Virus record (IMG/VR): IMGVR_UViG_3300019752_000004
Span: 1 to 64,000 of that record
Reading direction: 5' to 3' (one strand)
DNA: 64,000 nucleotides
DNA from: a virus
Shown here: positions 7,646 through 15,509 of the stretch, piece after piece
Layout: the number at the start of each line of letters is the position of its first letter
Numbering within the stretch: the first letter of the stretch is position 1
Made by a program: the position numbers and the translations under genes
Notes under the pieces: model-generated
Databases searched by the model: none
The model's input: the letters and a program-made list of their open reading frames with translations, nothing else
Told to the model about the DNA's origin: nothing

Positions 7646-8779
7646 TTGGATTTATTTACATTGATGGATAAGGTTAAAACAGTAGATTCATTGAAAGAAT
7701 CACTGATGAAAATGGACACCGATGAAATGATTGAAGAAATCAATAAGATTAAAATCATGTTACACGAGATCGGACCATTTAAAGATGAGCCTGTTGACTG
7801 TGTTTTATGGGTGAAGACAGATAATGTTGAGGCAAATGATTACAACCCTAATAGTGTTGCTCCACCAGAAATGGAATTGTTGAGACATTCTATTATGACT
7901 GATGGTTATACACAACCTGTAGTTACATGGGCTAGAGAAGGTGACGGTATCAGAGAAGTTGTTGATGGATTTCACCGAAACCGTGTGTGTCGTGAATGTG
8001 ATGACGTCAAACAGCGTGTAAAAGGATATCTTCCTGTTGTAAATATCAGAAGTGAACAGTCTGATAAAAATGATAGAATGGCATCTACAATTCGACACAA
8101 CAGGGCTAGAGGTAAACATAATGTTGATTCTATGTCTGATATCGTCATCGAATTGAAGAAACGCAACTGGAGTGATAAACGAGTTGGTAAAGAACTTGGA
8201 ATGGATGAAGATGAAGTTCTTCGTCTGTGTCAGGTTTCTGGTCTAACAGAAGTATTCGCAGACGAACAGTTTTCCAATTCATGGGAAGTAAACATTTTTG
8301 AAGATTCTGATCTGGATATTATCGATGAATCTGATATCAAAGATGAAAAGGTTGACGCAAATAGACTTCTTCACACATGGGACAAATGGGAATGTTACCC
8401 AGCTGGTTTTTATGAGGAACATCCACCTAAAGACATGACCAAAGAAGATTGTGAACTGAAATATAAAGAATTGTTGACAGATATTCCAGAATTCACTAGA
8501 TGTATTGATGGTATCATAAAAGATTGGACTAATTCATGTGAACATTATCTGACTAACGAAAAGATGAATAGAATTGCATGGATTGGACAAGCTGCATTGT
8601 GTTGGAAATATGCAATTCCATCTAAATTTAGAGGTGGTTTCAATCTGTTGACTAAAGAAGAAAAAGAAACTGCTGATAAATGTGCGTTGAAAGGTTTGAA
8701 TAGATGGCTGAAAGCAAATGACAGACCAGAATTGGATGAAAATAGTGTAGTATCTAAATCTAAAGCAAATATTTACTAA
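7646..8779 (+). CDS. ParB-like nuclease-fold protein, IbrB-like
   Basis: A 377-aa protein. Residues about 50-150 match the ParB/sulfiredoxin fold: NDYNPNSV, an SIMTDGYTQPVV strand-turn and VVDGFHRNRV, the phosphate-binding box. A C-terminal helical region follows. It starts at TTG with AAGGAT upstream and ends 1 nt before the PAPS-reductase-like gene. The pairing of a ParB-type protein with such a reductase is the IbrB-IbrA arrangement known from E. coli prophages, where the pair activates other genes. The mechanism in phages is unsettled. Confidence 0.8.
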   Translation: MDLFTLMDKVKTVDSLKESLMKMDTDEMIEEINKIKIMLHEIGPFKDEPVDCVLWVKTDNVEANDYNPNSVAPPEMELLRHSIMTDGYTQPVVTWAREGDGIREVVDGFHRNRVCRECDDVKQRVKGYLPVVNIRSEQSDKNDRMASTIRHNRARGKHNVDSMSDIVIELKKRNWSDKRVGKELGMDEDEVLRLCQVSGLTEVFADEQFSNSWEVNIFEDSDLDIIDESDIKDEKVDANRLLHTWDKWECYPAGFYEEHPPKDMTKEDCELKYKELLTDIPEFTRCIDGIIKDWTNSCEHYLTNEKMNRIAWIGQAALCWKYAIPSKFRGGFNLLTKEEKETADKCALKGLNRWLKANDRPELDENSVVSKSKANIY

Positions 8780-8780
8780 T

Positions 8781-9998
8781 ATGCAATTAAAAAAGTACAT
8801 AGATAAAGATGTCCTTACATCTGCTAGAGAGCGTGTTGAATTCACATTCGATAATTTTGAAAACATATGTCTATCTTTTTCAGGTGGCAAGGATAGTACT
8901 GTAATGTTTCATCTGGTTATGGAAGAAGCTATCAAACGGGGCCGCAAAGTGTGCGTAATGCTCATTGACTTTGAAGCACAGTATAAACGAACATCTGACC
9001 ATGCGTTGGAAATGTTCGAAAAGTATGAAAAATACATTGATCTTCACTGGATTTGCTTGCCAATCAAACTAAGAAATGCTAGTAGCAACTTTGAACCTGT
9101 ATGGTGTTGCTGGGATGAAGAACGTAAAGATGACTGGGTTCGTGATATGCCGTCTATCGATGGTGTCGTGAATATGGATAATTGTCCATACCCGTTCTTT
9201 GTACCTAAAATGGAGTTTGAAGAATTCGTTCCACTGTTTGCAGAATGGTACGGTGGTGATACTGAAACTGCTGTGTTCGTTGGAATTCGTGCAGATGAAA
9301 GTCTCAATCGTTTCAGAACGATTGCTGTATTTGATAAGGTGATGTATGACAATAAACGATGGACCACACAAGTAGTTGATAAGGTCTTCAACATTTATCC
9401 AATTTATGATTGGAAAACAAAAGATATTTGGTTATATCATTCTACATATCCAGAGAAGTGTCATAATGAAATATATGATTTAATGCAGAAAGCTGGAGTT
9501 CCATTTTCACAACAACGTTTATGTCAGCCATATGGTGATGATCAGAGGCGTGGACTTTGGTTGTATCATATTTTAGAACCAGAGACATGGTATAAGGTTG
9601 TTGCTAGGGTTAATGGAGTTAACAGTGGTTCTCTATATGTGAAAGAAACTGGTAACATTAATGGATACAACAAAATCAATAAACCAGATGGCCATACATA
9701 TAAATCATTTTGCAATCTGTTATTATCTACAATGCCCGATGTCACTCGTGACCACTATGTAGATTTGTTTAAAAGGCATATCAAAGGGTGGAAAAAACGT
9801 GGGTATGTAAATGAAATTCCTGATGAAGCACCACGGGTGTTGGAAAATAAACAATGGGTTCCTAGTTGGAGGCGACTGTGCAAGGTGCTTCTTAGAAATG
9901 ACTGGTGGGGTAAAGGTTTGGGTATGACTCAGCCTAAAAGTGAAGCATATGGCAAATATCTTAAAATGAAAAAGGCTAGACAGAAATCAAAAAAGTAA
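8781..9998 (+). CDS. PAPS-reductase-like PP-loop ATPase, IbrA-like
   Basis: A 405-aa protein. SFSGGKDSTVMF at residues 33-44 is the PP-loop of the N-type ATP pyrophosphatase superfamily (PAPS reductase, DndC, IbrA). The long C-terminal part with WCCWDEERKDDWVR and RLCQPYGDDQRRG matches the DUF3440/IbrA group rather than cysteine-biosynthesis CysH. It is translationally coupled to the ParB-like gene. A role in phosphosulfate reduction is unlikely; a nucleotide- or DNA-modifying or regulatory role is inferred. Confidence 0.82.
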   Translation: MQLKKYIDKDVLTSARERVEFTFDNFENICLSFSGGKDSTVMFHLVMEEAIKRGRKVCVMLIDFEAQYKRTSDHALEMFEKYEKYIDLHWICLPIKLRNASSNFEPVWCCWDEERKDDWVRDMPSIDGVVNMDNCPYPFFVPKMEFEEFVPLFAEWYGGDTETAVFVGIRADESLNRFRTIAVFDKVMYDNKRWTTQVVDKVFNIYPIYDWKTKDIWLYHSTYPEKCHNEIYDLMQKAGVPFSQQRLCQPYGDDQRRGLWLYHILEPETWYKVVARVNGVNSGSLYVKETGNINGYNKINKPDGHTYKSFCNLLLSTMPDVTRDHYVDLFKRHIKGWKKRGYVNEIPDEAPRVLENKQWVPSWRRLCKVLLRNDWWGKGLGMTQPKSEAYGKYLKMKKARQKSKK

Positions 9999-10000
9999 AA

Positions 10001-10623
10001 TCTACTCTGGTTGGTAATGTATATGGGAGATTGACCGTATTATCTGAGTCATCTCCCCATATATACCCTAGTGGCGCAAAACGTCGAAAATGGTTGTGCG
10101 TATGTGAGTGTGGAAATACACAATAAATGTACTTGACAATAATTTGAAATCAGGCGATACTAAATCATGTGGTTGTCATCAAATAGAATGTTCCACAAAA
10201 CATGGATTGTGTGACCATCCACTATATCAAATATGGATTAGCATGATAAATAGATGTCACAACCCAAACAATAAAGACTATAGTTCATACGGTGGACGTG
10301 GTATATATGTATGTGATGTATGGCGAAATGATATCAACAAATTCATTGAAGATGTTGGTGATAGACCAGATGGATATCAGCTTGATAGAATAAATAACGA
10401 TGGTGGATATCATAAAGACAATGTAAGATGGATATCATCAAAAGAAAATAATAGAAATCGTAGATCAAATAAATTGATATCGCATGATGATAAAACAATG
10501 ACCATGATAGAATGGTCTGAACATTTAAATATGGATTATCAAAAATTGAAAATCTTAATCAATCAAGGCTATGCCTTGGACGAAATAATAAATTTATTGA
10601 GAAGTAGTTACATATTGTTGTAA
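10001..10623 (+). pseudogene. HNH homing endonuclease, frameshifted
   Basis: The C-terminal part (10108-10623) has NLKSGDTKSCGC, YGGRGIYVCDVW, YQLDRINNDGGYHKDNVRW, typical of phage HNH homing endonucleases. The expected N-terminal half, NVYGRLTVLSE and KRRKWLCVCECGNT, is present just upstream in a different frame and runs into TAA. The two join perfectly if one CA is removed from ACACA at about 10118-10122 (giving CGNTINVLDNNLKSG). No usable start is visible before NVYGRL. It reads as a decayed endonuclease downstream of the IbrA-like gene. Confidence 0.8.
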
Positions 10624-10634
10624 TGCTCGAACAT

Positions 10635-10730
10635 GTGGGTTGTAGAAATATAGTGTCTGTGTGAATGCACTTCTATGACTGTGGTTTAACCCCACCTCCT
10701 TACGGTTAGATGTATCCATCTGTATACCCC
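10635..10730 (+). other. Structured intergenic sequence, unassigned
   Basis: Between the HNH remnant and the convergent terminator there is no ORF, but there are several short stems: GTGGGTT (10635) with AACCCCAC (10688-10695), AGTG with CACT inside it, GTGG-TTTAACC-CCAC (10681-10695) and AGATG-TATC-CATCT (10708-10721). It could be a small RNA or a remnant of a mobile intron. I cannot assign it. Confidence 0.35.
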
Positions 10731-10757
10731 GTTCAGAATAATTCACATAACAGAAAC

Positions 10758-10795
10758 AGGCTCATGATAAAAACGTTTTTATCATGAGCCTTCTT
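10758..10795. terminator. Bidirectional terminator, 34-nt perfect palindrome
   Basis: AGGCTCATGATAAAAAC (10758-10774) is followed by its exact complement (10775-10791), with TTTT after it on the plus strand and A-rich sequence on the other side. It lies between the HNH remnant and the 3' end of the convergent gene at 10796-11530, ending both. Confidence 0.88.
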
Positions 10796-11530
10796 TTATC
10801 TAATGCACAAAATATTTACGAGGATGTTGATGTTGGCTACAAGCACATTTATTTGATATGAAATTGTAGAATCTGGATTTAAAACTGCATCTAAACTGAA
10901 TAAACTTGATGGTCCAGTATTAACCCGTCCAAATCGTGTGATTGCTGCATCATTACTTGGATTGTCACGTACTATTTTCATACTCTCGACACTAACCACA
11001 CCAGATACAGGTTCACGTGCAGTTACTTCAATAGTTGCAGCATATTCAGTTGCACTCATGATTTCATCTGTAATGGTGCCTACAGGTTGATTATCATATT
11101 CTACTGGTGGCGTAGCATCAAATTCAACGGTGTTCCATGTACTGCCATCCCACCTTTGAAATTCGCCAAATCTACTTGTATTGCCGATGAATACAATTTC
11201 ACCACCAGTGAGTGTACTTGTATCAATACTAGTGTCCCTGTGTGCATTTGAAATAAATGAACCTCGGAAATCATCTGTCAGTATATTTAATTTTGTCTTT
11301 TCAGCGTCTGTATATCTGTTGCTATTTGTTGCCTGATCCACAAGGTCCGCAAGCGCATCAGGTGCAATTTTAGCATCAATTGCATCCGCATATGTTTTAA
11401 CTGCACCTGATGTCGGTAAATTACTAGAATCATCAATGACTGTTGTAATTTGACTCTGATCAACTTTTTGTGTAACGGCTCTAAGTCTTTCATCAATTTC
11501 AGAACCTGTAAAAAAACTTCTATATCCCAT
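10796..11530 (-). CDS. Tail-fibre-like or virion appendage protein
   Basis: A 244-aa protein. The N-terminus MGYRSFFTGSEIDERLRAV and the NLPTSGAVKTYADAIDAK segment are common at the start of phage fibre proteins. A GEFQRWDGSTWNTVEFDA stretch resembles the repeats in the gp5-like protein at 37942-40590. The Asn/Ser/Val-rich C-terminus is beta-structured. It stands alone on the minus strand with a late-promoter-like box upstream, supporting a virion role. Function inferred from composition. Confidence 0.6.
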   Translation of the reverse strand: MGYRSFFTGSEIDERLRAVTQKVDQSQITTVIDDSSNLPTSGAVKTYADAIDAKIAPDALADLVDQATNSNRYTDAEKTKLNILTDDFRGSFISNAHRDTSIDTSTLTGGEIVFIGNTSRFGEFQRWDGSTWNTVEFDATPPVEYDNQPVGTITDEIMSATEYAATIEVTAREPVSGVVSVESMKIVRDNPSNDAAITRFGRVNTGPSSLFSLDAVLNPDSTISYQINVLVANINILVNILCIR

Positions 11531-11552
11531 AATTTCCTACTTGATTTATATA

Positions 11553-11579
11553 TTGAGTTGGTATATACATGTATTTATC
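11553..11579 (-). promoter_or_regulatory. Candidate late promoter region
   Basis: On the minus strand TATAAATC (complement of 11553-11560) and GATAAATA (complement of 11572-11579) both lie upstream of the start at 11530. Either is one base from the T4 late consensus TATAAATA. The nearer one has a spacing like that of the other virion genes here. Confidence 0.5.
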
Positions 11580-11600
11580 AGAACATGAAGGAGAATAAAA

Positions 11601-12944
11601 ATGATTAACTATGAAAAGATTCTAAATGATGATGGTGTTCATGAAATTTCTGGAAAACTTTGTGAATATGACACATGGATTGTAGGTGGTTGTCTTCGTG
11701 ATACAATTTGGAATTATGTACATCCTGATATGATGCGTGAAATTAATGACATTGATATGGTTACGAATGCTGATGTAGAGACAGTAAAAGAACTGTTTCC
11801 AACATCTACTATTTCAGGCACTTGTCATGAAATTTTTAATATTAAATGTGAAAATGGGATCACATACGAATTGTCTTTACTTGGATCACAAAGTATTGAA
11901 GATAATCTGAGTGAACGTGATTTCATGGTGAATAGTGTTGGTCTGCACGTTAATACTGGTAAAATATATAATGAATGGTTGTCAGTGTATTTTACCGAAG
12001 AGCTTGGACTTTCAACTATTGAAACTAAAGATACAGATATGTATTGTAAATTGAAGAAAGACCCACTCAGACTATACCGAATTGCACGTATGGTTGCAAT
12101 GGGTTATTTTGATGTAAGTTTCATTTTAGATGCCCATGTAAGACATTTTTTGGAACATAATGATCCTATTATACCAGTTGAACGTATTCGTGATGAAATT
12201 ATGAAATCAATGTTGGTATCTACTAACTATAAGTTTTTCGACACTCTCGTGAAATATGATATCATAAATAAACATTTGAAACCTATGTCAGATATGATTG
12301 ATGTTGATGGTGGAGATTATCACAATGAAAGTGTATGGGACCACTGTATGAATGCTGGATTCATTGCCAGCGGACTTACAGACAATCCATTGCTTGTATT
12401 TGCTGCATTCATCCATGATATTGGAAAACCAGTTGCTTGGAACGGTAAGAATTTTATATCACACAATGTTATTGGTGCTGATATTGTAGAATCCCTTATT
12501 ACGGAATTAAAATTCAGTACAAAAGATATCCTGTATGTTAAGACGCTGGTTTCATGTCATATGGATATGGTTTTTGATGTAAAGGATAGTACCCTTCGAA
12601 AACATTTGAAAAGGCTTGATGCTGGTGGTGTTGATCCATATGATTTTATTATTCTGAGAAAGGCTGATTTTGAATCCAATAAAAAGCATGATGATAAATA
12701 CCCCGAAGAACATATCGCAAAATATATTGAAGCTGTTAAGCGTGTGAGAGAACCATTTGATGAAGGTTTCACAATTAAAAGCTTGAAAATCAATGGCAAT
12801 GATGTCATGAATATACTTAATCTTAATCAGGGTAAAGAAGTTGGTGATGTGCTTAGAGAAATATTTGAGTGTGTCATGGAAAATCCTGAAATGAACGAAC
12901 GAGAAACCCTTTTAAAACATATTGGAGTAAATTATGGGCAATAA
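11601..12944 (+). CDS. tRNA nucleotidyltransferase / poly(A) polymerase family with HD domain
   Basis: A 447-aa protein. Residues 27-55 hold the class II nucleotidyltransferase signature: VGGCLRD, then INDIDMVTNAD with the catalytic DxD. The middle matches the CCA-enzyme arm domain (KKDPLRLYRIARMVA). At about residue 270 a HD motif (AAFIHDIGKPVAW) starts the phosphohydrolase domain. The combination is that of bacterial CCA-adding enzymes; it may repair tRNA 3' ends damaged by host defence. GAAGGAG ribosome site. Overlaps the next gene by 11 nt. Confidence 0.85.
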   Translation: MINYEKILNDDGVHEISGKLCEYDTWIVGGCLRDTIWNYVHPDMMREINDIDMVTNADVETVKELFPTSTISGTCHEIFNIKCENGITYELSLLGSQSIEDNLSERDFMVNSVGLHVNTGKIYNEWLSVYFTEELGLSTIETKDTDMYCKLKKDPLRLYRIARMVAMGYFDVSFILDAHVRHFLEHNDPIIPVERIRDEIMKSMLVSTNYKFFDTLVKYDIINKHLKPMSDMIDVDGGDYHNESVWDHCMNAGFIASGLTDNPLLVFAAFIHDIGKPVAWNGKNFISHNVIGADIVESLITELKFSTKDILYVKTLVSCHMDMVFDVKDSTLRKHLKRLDAGGVDPYDFIILRKADFESNKKHDDKYPEEHIAKYIEAVKRVREPFDEGFTIKSLKINGNDVMNILNLNQGKEVGDVLREIFECVMENPEMNERETLLKHIGVNYGQ

Positions 12945-13317
12945 AGAATACGAGGAAAAGATGAAAACTCTTCAAACACAATACGTAGATATGATGGACC
13001 ACCATCAATATCATTCAGCTATAGTTGATGACTACGAAAACCGTGCTAATGAAATTCGTAGTCAGATTGAAGAATTGAAAGAAAAGAAACCTAAAACCCT
13101 TAAAGAAGTGAATGAAATTCCAGAATCTGGTGAATTTACTATTGTGAGTGTGGGATCATGTGGTAATATTATAACCAATGCGTATGAGAATGAAAAAGGG
13201 GTTCTGTATGAAAGTGTTCCATATGGTGGAACTGGATTCACACAAAAAATTAAACGTGCGAATATTGAAGATTGTTCACTAAATGATGTAAGTATGAAGA
13301 TTTTCATTGTGGAGTAA
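12934..13317 (+). CDS. Hypothetical 127-aa protein with N-terminal coiled coil
   Basis: Residues 1-55 are charged and helical (KEYEEKMKTLQTQYVDMM and RANEIRSQIEELKEKK); the rest is a small beta-rich domain with GSCGN. It overlaps the CCA-type gene by 11 nt. No family recognised. Confidence 0.65.
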   Translation: MGNKEYEEKMKTLQTQYVDMMDHHQYHSAIVDDYENRANEIRSQIEELKEKKPKTLKEVNEIPESGEFTIVSVGSCGNIITNAYENEKGVLYESVPYGGTGFTQKIKRANIEDCSLNDVSMKIFIVE

Positions 13318-13319
13318 AT

Positions 13320-13592
13320 ATGTTATGGATTACATCATTCATACTGATAGTAATAGTTTTATATTATAATTATATTCATGATGACAAATGCGTTGTGTGT
13401 GGTTGTAAAGCAACTAGATATCGTATGAAATTGTTTTCAGAATATCCGTATTGTGATACATGTGAATACGATGAATCAATTGTATATTATGATACTAGGC
13501 GGATGAAAAGAATTATAGCCACAATAGCATTTGTATTGATTATCGTGTGTGCTGTGTCTTTTATGCTATATACGTTACATGGAGTAAAATAA
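13320..13592 (+). CDS. Membrane protein with zinc-knuckle loop
   Basis: A 90-aa protein with TM segments at about residues 2-17 and 63-84, flanking a loop with CVVCGCK and YCDTCEY. A pair of CxxC knuckles between two membrane helices is unusual. Starts 2 nt after the previous stop, and its TAA overlaps the next ATG. Confidence 0.65.
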   Translation: MLWITSFILIVIVLYYNYIHDDKCVVCGCKATRYRMKLFSEYPYCDTCEYDESIVYYDTRRMKRIIATIAFVLIIVCAVSFMLYTLHGVK

Positions 13593-13909
13593 TGGATAAA
13601 TTAAAAGTGCTTGAAGCCGATGAAAATTTGAAGTATACTGTCAAAGCTCTTGCATACCTTGTGGGTGTGGATGAAGTATATGATCTTGCATTCTCATATG
13701 CACAGGAAGGTTATGAATCAAACATGACTGATGAAGAACTGATTAAACAACGCTGTAATGGCGTTGTATATGAAAATGGCAATGCATTCTGGCAATGTGA
13801 ATGTGGTGTAAAAATCCCATATACAGATAAACAGTCTTTCATTGATCATATTAAAAAATGTAGACCAGCTGAATTGACAGAAGAGGAATTTATTTCACGT
13901 GCGAATTAA
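13592..13909 (+). CDS. Hypothetical 105-aa protein with C-terminal zinc-finger-like motif
   Basis: Start at ATG 13592 overlapping the previous stop (TAATG), with GGAG upstream. The N-terminal half is helical. The C-terminal half has QCECGVKIPYTDKQSF followed by H-x3-C, a CxC/HxxxC finger. The frame is open upstream, but the gene junction favours this start. Confidence 0.6.
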   Translation: MDKLKVLEADENLKYTVKALAYLVGVDEVYDLAFSYAQEGYESNMTDEELIKQRCNGVVYENGNAFWQCECGVKIPYTDKQSFIDHIKKCRPAELTEEEFISRAN

Positions 13910-14228
13910 AAATTCAAAATTAGCTACTATACTCAATCTATCAGCTTTTATGCTGGTGTTTGGTGTAGTGGATAATGGGCTAATGATTCTATTCGGTGAT
14001 ATCATTGATAAGACGTTATCAGACACCTTTAACTTGTCTGTAATGGCAAGTGCTGGCTGGGGTAACGCTATTAGTGATGCTGTAAGCGTACTTGTTGCGT
14101 CACTAATTCCCGAATATATTCCAGAACAACCTTTAACCCGTGTAGTTGATACTGGCGTAAAGGCTTTTTCCGTATTTGCTGGTTGTGTACTAGCACTATC
14201 TATGATCCCGTTCCTGAGTTTATTCTAA
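13899..14228 (+). CDS. TMEM65-like integral membrane protein
   Basis: A 109-aa protein with about three TM segments. FGVVDNGLMILFGDIID, then LSVMASAGWGNAISD, then a C-terminal membrane helix, follow the order and spacing I recall for the TMEM65 family (PF10507): G-x-x-DN-x-(I/L)MI, A-x-(A/G)-x-GN-x-(I/V)SD. TMEM65 is a mitochondrial inner-membrane protein with bacterial homologues. Start is GTG overlapping the preceding gene by 11 nt. The family assignment is from memory. Confidence 0.65.
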   Translation: MRIKNSKLATILNLSAFMLVFGVVDNGLMILFGDIIDKTLSDTFNLSVMASAGWGNAISDAVSVLVASLIPEYIPEQPLTRVVDTGVKAFSVFAGCVLALSMIPFLSLF

Positions 14229-14247
14229 TTTCTTTAATGTAAAATGC

Positions 14248-14255
14248 TATAAATA
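14248..14255 (+). promoter_or_regulatory. Late promoter (TATAAATA)
   Basis: Exact T4 late consensus, 33 nt upstream of the ATG at 14288, in a 59-nt intergenic gap. It fits late expression of the membrane-anchored coiled-coil protein downstream. Confidence 0.65.
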
Positions 14256-14287
14256 AATATAGATTATTTTACATAAAGGAAAGAAGA

Positions 14288-14740
14288 ATGAGCAATAAGA
14301 AGAAACTTTCTGATATTGTTACACCTACTGTGGCTGTTGTCTCATTGTTGTTCTCAGTGATTCTCACCGTAGGGGGTGGTGTTGTCGGTATCATGACACA
14401 GATTTCTAAAATTGAAAGTCGGGTCGCTGGTATCGAAAACAATTTAGAAGAGTACAAAATTGATGCAGAAGCACTACAAGACCTTAGAACATCTTATGCT
14501 GTGATAAGTGATAGAGTAACACACAACACCAATAGTATTGTAGAACAAGCTGGTGTGTTGAAAAAGATTACTGATCAATTACAGGCAATGGATAGGAATA
14601 ATGTCGCCAATGTAGAGGCACAGCAAAGATTGGTTGCGACAGTTCAGAAAATTGCAGAAGATTGTAGTGAACTGCAGTTATCTGTACGAGAGGTTCAGGT
14701 TAAGCTTGATATTATATTCAAGCAGAAACAGAAAAAGTAG
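14288..14740 (+). CDS. Membrane-anchored coiled-coil protein (holin/spanin-like?)
   Basis: A 150-aa protein. A basic N-terminus (MSNKKK), one TM segment at residues 13-35, then a long alpha-helical coiled coil rich in Glu/Gln/Ile. Late promoter and terminator isolate it as a single-gene unit. The topology suits a lysis accessory (XhlA-like holin partner or i-spanin) or a late membrane scaffold. No sequence family recognised. Confidence 0.6.
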   Translation: MSNKKKLSDIVTPTVAVVSLLFSVILTVGGGVVGIMTQISKIESRVAGIENNLEEYKIDAEALQDLRTSYAVISDRVTHNTNSIVEQAGVLKKITDQLQAMDRNNVANVEAQQRLVATVQKIAEDCSELQLSVREVQVKLDIIFKQKQKK

Positions 14741-14744
14741 GAAA

Positions 14745-14764
14745 AGGCGGGAAACCGTCTTTTT
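14745..14764 (+). terminator. Intrinsic terminator
   Basis: AGGCGG-GAAA-CCGTCT stem (one G-U pair) with a GAAA tetraloop and TTTTT, directly after the stop at 14740. Ends the late transcript before the clamp promoter. Confidence 0.85.
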
Positions 14765-14768
14765 CAAT

Positions 14769-14797
14769 TTGCAATACAGAATATTCTGTGATATAAT
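14769..14797 (+). promoter_or_regulatory. Promoter of the clamp / clamp-loader operon with dyad in spacer
   Basis: TTGCAA (14769-14774), 17-bp spacer, TATAAT (14792-14797), 31 nt before the clamp ATG. The spacer contains the perfect 14-bp palindrome ACAGAATATTCTGT (14776-14789), positioned where a bound repressor would block RNA polymerase. Confidence 0.75.
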
Positions 14798-14828
14798 TTT
14801 AAAAACTTATTAAATGTGAGGATAATAA

Positions 14829-15506
14829 ATGAAATTGAGTAATGAAACTTTGAATGCGTTGATGAATGTCAGTGACGTGAACAACGAAATTAAAATTAGT
14901 TCTGGAAACGTAATCCAGAATGCACGTCAGGACGGCACTGTATTCATTCGTACAGTTATCAGTGAAGACTTTGAAGATTGTGTTATTGGCGACCTTAAAC
15001 AGTTCTGTAAAATTTTCAAGTTGAAAGGCATGAGTGCCGCTGATCTTGAATTCGATTCACAGGGACGATACGCCACAATCAAAGGTGATGATATTGTATT
15101 TAATTACAAATTCACTGAACAGATTTTCTGGCGTGACACCATTGAAGGATTCTATGAGGCGACAAAAGATGAAGATTACATCGCAAAACTTCGAATTGAA
15201 CCAGAAGAACTTTCTGAATTCCTCAATGCAAGTTCTGCAATGCAGTGTAAACGAATGGTTTTTAAAATTGAGGATCATAAAGTATATCTTGTTGGTCGAG
15301 GTGTTAATGTAGATTCTAACACACATACAAGATACATGTGTGATACCCCAGCAGAAGATGGGGAATATGTTCTTAACATTGATAACATTCGATTTCTGCC
15401 ACTAACATATGACGTGTACGTAAAACAAAAAATGATTTGTTTTGAATCTGTTGATGATGAATATGAGATGTATTATGTAATTGCAAATTGCTTTGATGAG
15501 GAGTAA
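14829..15506 (+). CDS. 45: Sliding clamp (gp45-like)
   Basis: A 225-aa DNA polymerase processivity factor; T4 gp45 is 228 aa. Sequence starts MKLSNETLNALMNVSDVNN and has the two-domain beta clamp pattern, with an acidic interior. Identity is secured by the following gp44, gp62 and regA genes in T4 order. gp45 also tracks on DNA as co-activator of late transcription with gp33 and gp55, both present here. AGGA ribosome site; 3 nt to gp44. Confidence 0.9.
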   Translation: MKLSNETLNALMNVSDVNNEIKISSGNVIQNARQDGTVFIRTVISEDFEDCVIGDLKQFCKIFKLKGMSAADLEFDSQGRYATIKGDDIVFNYKFTEQIFWRDTIEGFYEATKDEDYIAKLRIEPEELSEFLNASSAMQCKRMVFKIEDHKVYLVGRGVNVDSNTHTRYMCDTPAEDGEYVLNIDNIRFLPLTYDVYVKQKMICFESVDDEYEMYYVIANCFDEE

Positions 15507-15509
15507 TAT

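Noticed and set aside
10129-10157. TTGACA-17-GATACT promoter-like sequence
   Set aside because: Inside the HNH coding sequence, with a poor -10 and no gene start behind it.
10635-10700. tRNA gene
   Set aside because: A T-arm-like GTGG-TTTAACC-CCAC is present, but no acceptor stem of seven pairs, D-arm or anticodon arm can be built around it.
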